From Streptomyces sp. P3 (lineage in GTDB: Bacteria; Actinomycetota; Actinomycetes; Streptomycetales; Streptomycetaceae), in NCBI RefSeq assembly GCF_003032475.1, contig NZ_CP028369.1, positions 1,798,001 to 1,862,000 on the forward strand: a stretch of 64,000 nt of DNA. Direction: 5' to 3'. Shown piece by piece: positions 16,357 to 23,412 of this stretch. Below the pieces are notes generated by a model. The model had not been told where the DNA came from. It saw only the letters and a program-made list of their open reading frames with translations, and made no database searches. The number at the start of each line of letters is the position of its first letter. The first letter of the stretch is position 1. The position numbers and the translations under genes were made by a program.

Positions 16357-16774
16357 GTGCGGCACATTAGCAAACGGTACCGAAGGAGGGAAAGCCGTCC
16401 GATGCATGGCATCAGAAACGACTATGTCGGCGGCGAATTTTGCGTCACGTCACGTACAAGGAATCCAGTCGACTGCAGAAATACTCCGCGGACCACCGCC
16501 CTCAACGCTGTGCCCGCATTGGATGTTTTCGTGATCAATGCCCGGTTTACCCCCTGTCGGCCTGTCGCCAGGGCGAGTTGCGAAGGCTCACGGCCCTGGC
16601 GTGGCTGTCGGAAGCGCGCTGATGATGAAGGCGTCCGGGCGGCGTCACAGGTTCGAGCCACTGGCCGGCGAGCGCCATCCGTCGATGTCCGCGCTACGCC
16701 CCTTCTCCCAGGTCAGGCCGCCGATGAGGCCGCCTCCTGTGCGACGCGCACTGCCACCGAAAGGATCCAACCCC
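16357..16774. promoter_or_regulatory. Divergent intergenic region with a strong unused-looking ribosome site
   Basis: 418 bp between the HAD gene (minus) and the HDO gene (plus). It is less GC-rich than its surroundings near 16360-16540. An AAGGAGGG site at about 16383-16389 precedes two ATGs (16402 and 16406). The second opens a 42-codon frame ending at 16534, with a Ser/Ala-rich first half and a Pro/Cys/Trp-containing tail; whether it is translated is unclear. The region must also hold promoters for both flanking transcripts. Confidence 0.45.
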
Positions 16775-17470
16775 GTGGGCAACGAGGTCGAAGCAGGTAC
16801 CGAGGTCATCGCGCGCATCAAGCAGATGATCGACGACTCGGGTATCAACGAGAACGCCTTCTACCAGACGCTTCGCAAGGAGCCGCTTCCCAAGGACGTC
16901 CTCAAGGAGGTCTTCCAGCAGTACTACTACTACATCCGAACGTTCCCGCAGATCCTGGCCGGACTGGCGGCCCGCGTGGACGACGAGTTCATTCGGCTGA
17001 AAAGCGCCCGCACCGTCGTCTCGGAGCTGGGTGACGGCCGCGGCGACGCGCACTACGTGATGTTCGAGAAGGCGCTCGCGGGCATCGGCGTCGAGCTCGA
17101 CGACTACCGCACGGTCAAGCACGCCCCGGAGGCGGAGCAGCTGGTCGCCAACCTGCGACGCCTGTTCCTGGACGAGTCGTCGAACTACTCGGTCGGCGCG
17201 CACTACGTGATCGAAGAGTTCGGGTTCCCGATGATCGTGAACCTCTACGAGGGCTTCCGTCTCTACGACGGCTGGGAGCACGAGGACTACAACTACTTCT
17301 ACCTCCACATCCTCATCGAGGCCAACCACGTGGACTGGGTCCAGGACGCCCTGCTCACGGCGGCGAAGGAGGAGACCGCTCGCGAGGAACTGATCGAGGG
17401 CGCAGCCCAGGTGCTGGAGGCCCTCACCACCTTCTGGAACGGGCTCAACCGCATCGCCACGGCGGCCTGA
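16775..17470 (+). CDS. Haem-oxygenase-like diiron oxidase (HDO/TenA-PqqC fold)
   Basis: A 231-residue all-helical protein of the iron-containing redox / haem-oxygenase-like superfamily. Potential metal ligands lie in the usual order: Glu84 and His93 (ELGDGRGDAH), Glu147 or Glu148 (HYVIEEFG), His178, Glu182 and His185 (LHILIEANHVDW). Characterised relatives use two irons and oxygen for N-oxygenation (SznF), C-C cleavage (BesC), desaturation or azetidine formation (PolF). GTG 16775 has AAAGGA upstream and removes a low-complexity N-terminal extension that lacks a site. The gene leads the operon with the aminotransferase and TauD-like enzyme, so it probably makes a non-standard amino acid or modifies a peptide residue. 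Confidence 0.8.
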   Translation: MGNEVEAGTEVIARIKQMIDDSGINENAFYQTLRKEPLPKDVLKEVFQQYYYYIRTFPQILAGLAARVDDEFIRLKSARTVVSELGDGRGDAHYVMFEKALAGIGVELDDYRTVKHAPEAEQLVANLRRLFLDESSNYSVGAHYVIEEFGFPMIVNLYEGFRLYDGWEHEDYNYFYLHILIEANHVDWVQDALLTAAKEETAREELIEGAAQVLEALTTFWNGLNRIATAA

Positions 17471-17476
17471 TGAGGC

Positions 17477-17516
17477 CACCCGGACGGCGCCGGCGTGCCT
17501 TGTGTCCGTCCGGGTG
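17477..17516 (+). terminator. Hairpin after the diiron-oxidase gene
   Basis: An 11-bp perfect stem (17477-17487 with 17506-17516) and an 18-nt loop, six bases after the stop codon at 17470. No T-run follows. It probably attenuates transcription or stabilises the 3' end of the first gene relative to the aminotransferase at 17544. Confidence 0.6.
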
Positions 17517-17543
17517 TCGTGGACCGAGGAACGGAAGGACACG

Positions 17544-18713
17544 GTGAGCACCTCCACCTCCACCTCCGCCGAACCGGACAGCCAGGTGGTCGGCGTCTAC
17601 CAGCGCATGACCGCTCTGGCGGCGGAGCATTCCGCGATCAACCTCTCGCAGGGGATACCGGAACCCGTGTACGACACGGAGTGGCGAGCGGCGCTGGCGG
17701 CCGAGGCATCCCTCGCTCACTTCCAGTACACACCGTCCGCGGGAACACCCCGACTGCGGGAGTCCGTGGCAGGCCTGTATCCGGATGGGCTTCCGGCTCC
17801 GGTGATCACCTCCGGCTGTACGGAGTCCCTGGCCGCCGTCCTGCTCGGCCTCGCGGACGACGGGTGCGACACCGTCCTGTGGCTGGAGCCCTTCTACTCC
17901 TACTATCCCGGGTTGGCCAGGATCGCGGGCATGGACGCCCGCAGCGTCCCGATCGAACTTGCCGAGACCGCCCCTCGCCTGGACATGGACCGATTGGCGG
18001 CGGAGCTGGCACCTCTCGGCCGCCGGGGCGTCCTCCTGCTCAACTCCCCGCACAACCCGACCGGGTTGGTCCTCGGCAGCGACGAGTGGACGGCGGTGCG
18101 CGAACTCGTCGATCGCCACGGCTGTCATCTCGTGATCGACGACGTGTACCGGGATTTCCGCTACCGCGGTCCGGCCGTACCGTACGCGGCGCTGATGGAG
18201 ACGGGTCGCACCACGGTCGCCGGCGGAGTCTCCAAGTCCTATGCAGCCGCCGGGCTCCGACTGGGATGGCTGCTGGCACCCGACCGGCTCGCGCGCCGCG
18301 CCGAGACCGCTCACATGCACCTGTCCAACTGTGCGCCGGACCTGCTCCAGCGGGCCGCCGTCAGGCTGCTCGCGGAAGTGGACCCCATGCGGCTGGCACG
18401 GACGGCGCAGTCCTATCGCCGCAAGCGGGATCACCTGCTTGCCGCGCTCACGGACAGCGGCTTCACCGCGTCCGTGCCCGACGGCGGTCACTTCGTCATG
18501 GCCGTGCCTCCCGAGATTCGGTCGTGGGGGCCCGAGCCCGCGGTCGACCTGCTGCGCAACACAGGGGTGTGCGCCCTGCCTCTGGACCACTTCTTCACCA
18601 GGCCGCACGCGCCGTGGCTCCGGTTCTCGTTCGGAGTCTCCGTCGGCCAGGTGGAGGAGGCGGCCCGTCGGCTGCGGCGAGCGCCTACCGCGCGGGACAC
18701 CAGAGACGGGTGA
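17544..18713 (+). CDS. PLP-dependent class I/II aminotransferase
   Basis: A 389-residue fold-type I aminotransferase. The PLP lysine is Lys231 in GGVSKSYAAAGLRLGW, the phosphate and substrate region NSPHNPTG is at 167-174, Asp199/Tyr202 lie in VIDDVYRD, and the carboxylate-binding Arg is in WLRFSFGVS near the C-terminus. It transfers an amino group between an amino acid and a 2-oxo acid. GTG 17544 with GGAAGG upstream is preferred to a GTG 42 bases earlier. Flanked by an HDO and a TauD-like dioxygenase, it likely belongs to a pathway to an unusual amino acid. A C-S lyase or other PLP reaction is a less likely alternative. Confidence 0.85.
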   Translation: MSTSTSTSAEPDSQVVGVYQRMTALAAEHSAINLSQGIPEPVYDTEWRAALAAEASLAHFQYTPSAGTPRLRESVAGLYPDGLPAPVITSGCTESLAAVLLGLADDGCDTVLWLEPFYSYYPGLARIAGMDARSVPIELAETAPRLDMDRLAAELAPLGRRGVLLLNSPHNPTGLVLGSDEWTAVRELVDRHGCHLVIDDVYRDFRYRGPAVPYAALMETGRTTVAGGVSKSYAAAGLRLGWLLAPDRLARRAETAHMHLSNCAPDLLQRAAVRLLAEVDPMRLARTAQSYRRKRDHLLAALTDSGFTASVPDGGHFVMAVPPEIRSWGPEPAVDLLRNTGVCALPLDHFFTRPHAPWLRFSFGVSVGQVEEAARRLRRAPTARDTRDG

Positions 18714-18774
18714 GGTATCCGCCCACGCAAAGGCCCCGGACAGCCGGGTCCGGATTTCACCGGGAGCGAATCGT

Positions 18775-19728
18775 ATGCGAGCAACGCCAATGGGCGCCGA
18801 TGAGTTCGCCCGGGAGGTGACCGGCTTCGACGTCGCCTCAGCCACCGAGGACGAGATCGGCGAGCTGCGGACCCATCTCCACCGGCACCGGGTACTGGTC
18901 CTGCGCGAACAGTCCCTGAGCCCTCATCAATACCAGCTGTTCATGGAGCACTTCGGCCGACCGATTCCCCACGTGCTCCAGAACCTCACTGTGCGGGGTT
19001 TCCCGTCGATCCTCACCATCTCGGACTACGTCGAGGCCGACGGCACTCCTACCGGCGTGCTCGACGGCGGGTCCTACTGGCACGCCGACATGTCGTACCT
19101 CCAGGACCTCGGCATCGTCACCTCCCTCTACGCGCTGCGCGCTGCCGAGCGCTCCGGCGGCACGGCCTTCGCCGATCTGGCCCCCGCCCTGGAGCTCATG
19201 GCGTCCCGTCCGGACCTGCTCGAACTGCTCGGCTGCGAGAGCGTCGACGAGGTGCTCGCTCTCGACGTCGACCATCGCTTCGGCAACCGGAGAGCCCTGC
19301 GGGACGACACAGCGGCGAAGCAGTCCCTCTCCAGGGAGCAGCACGCCCAACTACCGGGTGCCCGGCACAAACTGATCGAGACCCACCCCCGCACCGGGAC
19401 GCCCGGCCTCTTCGCACCCGTAGGGAGCGCCATGTCCGTCGTGGGGCTGTCCGACGCTCAGTCGGATCTCGCGCTCGACGCGCTGGAGGAGTTCGTTCTG
19501 AAGGAGCTCCCCGGCTACACCCACCGGTACCAGCCCGGCGACCTGGTGATCTGGGACAACATGAGCACCCTCCATCGCGGAACCGGGGTCGGTGCGACCA
19601 GGGACCTCGAAACCAGCCGTCTCCTGCACCGGATCAATGTCAAGTACGGCGGGGCGCCTGCGGAACCGGTCGCTCTGCCGCACCAAAAGAACTCCCTGGC
19701 CCGGTTTAACGGGCGAGGGACGCAGTGA
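18775..19728 (+). CDS. TauD/TfdA-family Fe(II)/2-oxoglutarate dioxygenase
   Basis: A 317-residue TauD/TfdA enzyme. The facial triad is visible as His103 and Asp105 (YWHADMSY) and His267 (STLHRGTGV), with the 2-oxoglutarate-binding Arg282 (ETSRLLHRI). Family members hydroxylate, desaturate or cleave substrates using oxygen and 2-oxoglutarate. ATG 18775 has GGGAG nine bases upstream. The gap after the aminotransferase holds a small hairpin (18736-18753). It precedes the 47-aa peptide gene by 29 bp, so its substrate may be a free amino acid or the peptide. All catalytic residues are present, so it should be active. Confidence 0.87.
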   Translation: MRATPMGADEFAREVTGFDVASATEDEIGELRTHLHRHRVLVLREQSLSPHQYQLFMEHFGRPIPHVLQNLTVRGFPSILTISDYVEADGTPTGVLDGGSYWHADMSYLQDLGIVTSLYALRAAERSGGTAFADLAPALELMASRPDLLELLGCESVDEVLALDVDHRFGNRRALRDDTAAKQSLSREQHAQLPGARHKLIETHPRTGTPGLFAPVGSAMSVVGLSDAQSDLALDALEEFVLKELPGYTHRYQPGDLVIWDNMSTLHRGTGVGATRDLETSRLLHRINVKYGGAPAEPVALPHQKNSLARFNGRGTQ

Positions 19729-19757
19729 AGTCAGTCCGTTCACAGATTGGTGGAGAG

Positions 19758-19901
19758 ATGAATCAGGAAAACAACCTTGCCGAGTTCGACGTGAATGAGT
19801 TCACCGAGTCCTCGATCAACAACATGATGCGGTTCACGGACTTCTCGCCGCTGACGCAGTCGGAGCAGGAGTCCGCCGAGCAGGCGATCGCGCTCGGCTG
19901 A
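19758..19901 (+). CDS. 47-residue acidic peptide, candidate precursor or scaffold peptide
   Basis: An ATG-started 47-codon gene with GGTGGAG directly upstream. The product has nine acidic and one basic residue and no Cys, Lys, His, Trp or Tyr. It begins MNQENNLAEFDVNEF, has a central MMRFTDFSPLT, and ends EQAIALG at the stop. The first 24 residues look like an amphipathic leader. It lies in a run of tailoring genes and is followed within 3-54 bases by two hairpins, the arrangement of many RiPP precursor genes. It may be cut to a product, or serve as a scaffold whose C-terminus is extended and modified. I recognise no named family. Confidence 0.7.
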   Translation: MNQENNLAEFDVNEFTESSINNMMRFTDFSPLTQSEQESAEQAIALG

Positions 19902-19903
19902 AA

Positions 19904-19955
19904 CTGATCGATTGATCAGGCTGTCCGGGGTGGGCCCGCATGGCCCGCCCCGGAC
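19904..19955 (+). terminator. Two tandem hairpins behind the peptide gene (attenuator)
   Basis: First hairpin: CTGATC (19904-19909) and GATCAG (19914-19919) with a 4-nt loop. Second: a 14-bp stem, 19923-19936 with 19942-19955, all Watson-Crick except one G-U, and loop CGCAT. They start two bases after the stop of the 47-aa gene. Without a T-run, partial read-through and 3'-end protection are expected, raising peptide mRNA above the downstream genes. Confidence 0.75.
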
Positions 19956-19989
19956 CGTCGAGAGAGGCCACGGAACGGAGACAGTGGGA

Positions 19990-20241
19990 ATGCCCGGTGC
20001 GTTCTATGCGATGAATGGGGTCGGTACCGAGCCGGTCCAAAACGGCGGGGTTTTCGCCGTCAGGGTTCTTGGCCCCGACGTCGAAGGCATGGACAGGACT
20101 TCCATCGTGCGCCACATCGAGCGGAAGATACGGACAGCGGCCAGGGGCCGGCACGCCGCGCAGCAGTTGGTCGGCGAACTGCCCGTCGAGTTCGAGGTGA
20201 CCGACGGCGAGCTGGTCGCAGTGGTCAACACCGGTGATTAG
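19990..20241 (+). CDS. Small protein of unknown function (83 aa)
   Basis: An 83-residue protein read from ATG 19990, nine bases after GGAG; GTG 19984 is a possible start three bases from that site. Predicted by eye as strand, basic amphipathic helix, strand: GGVFAVRVLGP, then SIVRHIERKIRTAARGRHAA, then VEFEVTDGELVAVV. This alpha/beta pattern resembles small peptide-binding or carrier domains, but I see no PqqD or acyl-carrier motif. Codon use is typical for the genome. It lies just after the hairpins behind the 47-aa peptide gene and one base before the next start. A partner protein that binds the peptide is a reasonable guess only. Confidence 0.7.
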   Translation: MPGAFYAMNGVGTEPVQNGGVFAVRVLGPDVEGMDRTSIVRHIERKIRTAARGRHAAQQLVGELPVEFEVTDGELVAVVNTGD

Positions 20242-20424
20242 ATGGCTGGATGGGTGGTGCTCAAAACTCCGGGTACCGCACTGACCAGGCTCTCCCCTCA
20301 CCGCACCGTGCTCTGCGACCGTCCCGGCACGCGGCTGGCGTACGTGCCGGCAGAGGCGGCGGACTGCCTGCCTGTAGCCCCATCGCCGCAGTGGGGCACG
20401 AGTCCGGAAGGTGCCGGGGAATGA
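20242..20424 (+). CDS. Small protein of unknown function (60 aa)
   Basis: A 60-codon frame whose ATG follows the previous stop directly (TAGATG) and whose TGA overlaps the ATG of the DUF6445 gene (ATGA). Both junctions are those of coupled operon genes. The product starts with a hydrophobic strand (GWVVLKTPGTALTRL), contains two Cys (CDRPGTRLAYV and DCLPVAP) and ends in a Gly/Glu tail. It resembles no family I know. Third-position GC is somewhat below the neighbours, so a chance frame cannot be excluded. Confidence 0.55.
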   Translation: MAGWVVLKTPGTALTRLSPHRTVLCDRPGTRLAYVPAEAADCLPVAPSPQWGTSPEGAGE

Positions 20425-21080
20425 CGGGCGGGGACCGGATCATCGTTGTCGACCAGTTCTACGCCGACCCGGACCGGACACGCCGACTTGCCCTGTCCCA
20501 CGACTACCGAAGCGCCGCGGCCTACAACTACCCGGGCTGGCAGAGCGACAAGATGGTGCAGAGCCCCGCGCTCATCAAGGCCTTCTCCGAGCTCATCGGC
20601 GCAGCCGCGGACGTGGATTTCGACTCGTTCACCTTCGGTGGATTCAGACTGGCGACGGAGGAGACCGGACGGCTCGCCAACGTGCACGCGGACCAGGCGG
20701 CAGACTGGGCCGGGATGGTGTATCTGACTCCGGATGCCCCGGACAGCGCGGGTACCGGGTTCTTCCGGCATCGGGCAACCGGGCTCGAGTGCCCGCCGAC
20801 CGATGCGCAGGCGAGGGCCGCGGGCTACGGCGACGCCTTTGAGTTCGAGGAACGAGCCATCATCCCGGACTATGGGGTGGTGACCGCCTGGGAGTTGGTC
20901 GAATGGGTGGCTCCTGTTTACAACAGGTTGATTCTCTTCCGGGGTTGCGAGATGTATCACGCCTCGCTCGGTGGATGCGGGGACAGCCCCGAGTCGGCCC
21001 GACTCACACACAACTTCTTCTTCAACGAGGTGTCGTCCCAGGGGTTCGTCTCCCTTCACGACGGCCGTTTCAGGCGCTAG
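20421..21080 (+). CDS. DUF6445-like, probable Fe(II)/2-oxoglutarate oxygenase
   Basis: A 219-residue protein resembling the DUF6445 group, whose fold is that of prolyl-4-hydroxylase-like 2OG oxygenases. A facial triad is visible: His89 and Asp91 (NVHADQAADW) and His180 (GCEMYHAS), with Arg194 (SARLTHNFFFNE) as the 2-oxoglutarate anchor. The N-terminus is DRIIVVDQFYADPDRTRRLA. It starts at ATG 20421, overlapping the 60-aa frame. Together with the TauD-like enzyme it gives the operon two 2OG oxygenases of different subtypes, so two oxidations are likely. A peptide-bound substrate is plausible because the neighbours are small peptides. Confidence 0.75.
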   Translation: MTGGDRIIVVDQFYADPDRTRRLALSHDYRSAAAYNYPGWQSDKMVQSPALIKAFSELIGAAADVDFDSFTFGGFRLATEETGRLANVHADQAADWAGMVYLTPDAPDSAGTGFFRHRATGLECPPTDAQARAAGYGDAFEFEERAIIPDYGVVTAWELVEWVAPVYNRLILFRGCEMYHASLGGCGDSPESARLTHNFFFNEVSSQGFVSLHDGRFRR

Positions 21081-21089
21081 GAGGCCGCG

Positions 21090-21845
21090 ATGCGCTCGCT
21101 GTTGAGTGTCGCGATGGAATGCCTGCCCGAGCCGACGGAATCGGGCGAACCCGACCTCGCGTTCATCGCGCTTTCAGGTGCTTTGCTCACCTGCGAGGGC
21201 GAGAATGTGGTGACACCTGGGTTCAGCAACTCGTGTTTCCGTCCGGCCCTTCCCCTGGTGACCGGAAGGAACGCCGCAGAGCTGCGCGGAACGGGCCTGG
21301 GGCTGCGGACCCTCGCCCTGGTCTCAGAGGACTTCGACGGTACGGACGTCCAGACGCTCGTGCTGCTTACCGTCATCGACGGCTGGAACCTGGTACGCCG
21401 GCACGGTCAGCGCATCGATCTGCGCAGGGCTGACCTCCGTGGGGCGCAGCTCGCCCACGCCGACCTGCGTGGCGCGGACCTCAGGAGCAGCGACCTGCGG
21501 GGCGCCGACCTCGAACGGGCCGATCTTCGCGGGGCGTTGCTTCGGGGAGCCGATCTGCGCGGCACCGTGCTCAGGCGGTCGAACCTGATCGACGCGGACC
21601 TGCGAGAAGCGGATCTGCGACGGGCTGATCTGAGCCACAGCGACTTCCGCGGTGCGCGATTGGGGGGCTCTGCGCTCAGGGGCGCGGAGTTGTGGTCGGC
21701 GTTCGTCGGCAACGCCTCGATGGAGGACGCGTACCTCGAAGGTGTGGAGCTGTCCCGCGCCGATGAACGCGGCAGCCGGGAGAAGAAGACATCCGCCGCC
21801 CCGGAGCCCGTGTCCGTCGGAACGTCCACTCACGGGGAGGCGTGA
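21090..21845 (+). CDS. Pentapeptide-repeat protein
   Basis: A 251-residue protein with an N-terminal part of about 110 residues without repeats, then some 20 consecutive A(D/N)Lxx pentapeptides (such as ADLRG, ADLRS, ADLER) to about residue 225, and a charged tail. This builds a right-handed quadrilateral beta helix. Qnr, McbG and AlbG are pentapeptide-repeat proteins that mimic DNA and protect gyrase, but many others have different roles. The AGGAGG site five bases before ATG 21090 is strong. Position before an MFS gene suggests self-resistance. The N-terminal region has two Cys and no recognised domain, unlike the compact Qnr proteins. Confidence 0.85.
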   Translation: MRSLLSVAMECLPEPTESGEPDLAFIALSGALLTCEGENVVTPGFSNSCFRPALPLVTGRNAAELRGTGLGLRTLALVSEDFDGTDVQTLVLLTVIDGWNLVRRHGQRIDLRRADLRGAQLAHADLRGADLRSSDLRGADLERADLRGALLRGADLRGTVLRRSNLIDADLREADLRRADLSHSDFRGARLGGSALRGAELWSAFVGNASMEDAYLEGVELSRADERGSREKKTSAAPEPVSVGTSTHGEA

Positions 21846-21852
21846 GCCGACC

Positions 21853-23190
21853 GTGACCACCGGTGAGTCCCGCACATCCAAGAGGTCACAGGCACTGCCC
21901 GCCCCGCATGCACCCCACGCCGACCGGACACCGACGTCGCCACCACCAGCCGCACCCTCCCAGGACGACCGGCCCTCGGCAGCCGCACCCGCGGTCCGGC
22001 GTCTTCTGCTCGCGCTCTTTCTCAACTTCGGCATCACCAGCATCGCCTGTTACTCACTGCTCCCTCTGCTGCCGGTCCTCATGGAAGGCTGGCATTCGGG
22101 ACCCCTCTCCGTGGGCGTCGTCCTCTTCGCGTTCAGCGCACTGCGGTTCTGTGGGTTCATCGTCGTCGACCGGATGGACTTCAGCCGAGTCAGGCCGACG
22201 CTGACCCTGTCCCTGGTGGCCGCGGCTTCGCTGATGGGCACGGCGGCTCTCCTGCGAGGCGAACGGACCCTCGTGGTGATCCTCATGTGCGGCGTGGCCG
22301 TCGCCATGAGCGTCAACTCGGTGACCGTACGGACCTGTATCGGCGACTACGTGGAGTCGGCCGAGGAACGCGTGGGTGCGTTCTCACGCCTTCAGGTGGT
22401 GACCAACCTGTGCTCTGCCGGTGGGCCCATGTTGGGCGCACTGCTGTACTTCCAGTCGCCGGGCAGATGGATGCTCGTCACTGCCCTGATCTTCGCTCTC
22501 TCCGCAGCAGCTTGCTTCCTGGCCCTGCCCAAGGGGCTGAAGCTGGCCAAGTCTCCCAAGCCCGGGAGACGGGCCTGGTGGCGAGACGCGGTGCGCAACC
22601 GGAGCCTGCGCAGCGTCGCATTGGCCTCGTTCATCTGTTTCACCCTTTACTCACAGCTCTTCTCGGCGATGCCGCTGTACCTCTTCGACATCGCTCACCC
22701 CGCTGTCGCCGGCTCGGTGTTCCTCATCAACGCGTTGCTCGTGGTGGTGCTGCAACTGCCGGTGGGGAAGCGGGCCGGGAGGGAGATGACACGAAGCGGC
22801 GGCGGATTCCGGATGTTCGCGGCGGTAGCCGTCTGTATGGCCTTCTCGTTCCTCCTCACGGGACTCTCCCGCTGGGTGGCCGCCCTGTTGGTTCTGGCCG
22901 TTCTCGTCTTCACCGTGGGGGAGACGATCCTCGGTGCGGTGAACGACCAGGCCTTCATGGAGGTCAAGGGCGATCTGGACACGCTCTCGGCGGTCAAATG
23001 CCGAATGCTGATCACGGCGTTGGGCTCGTCGACAGGAGCTCTGGTCGGCGGCAGCGCTTCACTCGTGATGGCCCACGCGTGGCGCTTCGACTACTACTGG
23101 TACCTGGTCGCGATCTTCGGGGTGTGCGCCGCGGGTACGTTCTGGAGTCGGAACAGGGGGCCGACCGGCGCACTTCAGGACCGCCCGTGA
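21853..23190 (+). CDS. MFS efflux transporter
   Basis: A 445-residue protein with a Pro-rich cytosolic N-terminus (about 50 residues) and roughly 12 membrane segments of the major facilitator type, such as LLLALFLNFGITSIACYSLL, then TM segments around VVILMCGVAVAM and LLTGLSRWVAALLVLAV. A DRMDFSR loop between TM2 and TM3 replaces the classical motif A. GTG 21853 follows the pentapeptide gene stop by seven bases. It is the second MFS gene of the cluster (the other is at the left edge) and probably exports the product or a toxic intermediate. Confidence 0.85.
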   Translation: MTTGESRTSKRSQALPAPHAPHADRTPTSPPPAAPSQDDRPSAAAPAVRRLLLALFLNFGITSIACYSLLPLLPVLMEGWHSGPLSVGVVLFAFSALRFCGFIVVDRMDFSRVRPTLTLSLVAAASLMGTAALLRGERTLVVILMCGVAVAMSVNSVTVRTCIGDYVESAEERVGAFSRLQVVTNLCSAGGPMLGALLYFQSPGRWMLVTALIFALSAAACFLALPKGLKLAKSPKPGRRAWWRDAVRNRSLRSVALASFICFTLYSQLFSAMPLYLFDIAHPAVAGSVFLINALLVVVLQLPVGKRAGREMTRSGGGFRMFAAVAVCMAFSFLLTGLSRWVAALLVLAVLVFTVGETILGAVNDQAFMEVKGDLDTLSAVKCRMLITALGSSTGALVGGSASLVMAHAWRFDYYWYLVAIFGVCAAGTFWSRNRGPTGALQDRP

Positions 23191-23412
23191 GGTCGGCCTT
23201 TCCTCCACGTCCACGGGGCGATTCCTCCGGCTCGGCGCATACCGGCGGAGAACCTCCCCGATGGTCCGAGCCGGTTCCTTCGGCGGTACCGGAGCCCGGC
23301 AGACGGCATCCGCGGCGGTCCCGAGGTCCGATCCTGGCTCCGGGACCTGGTCGATCGTCGGCCCACAGCCCGACCCGATTCGTGATCACGCCCCGAGGAG
23401 ACGTCGCGTCAC

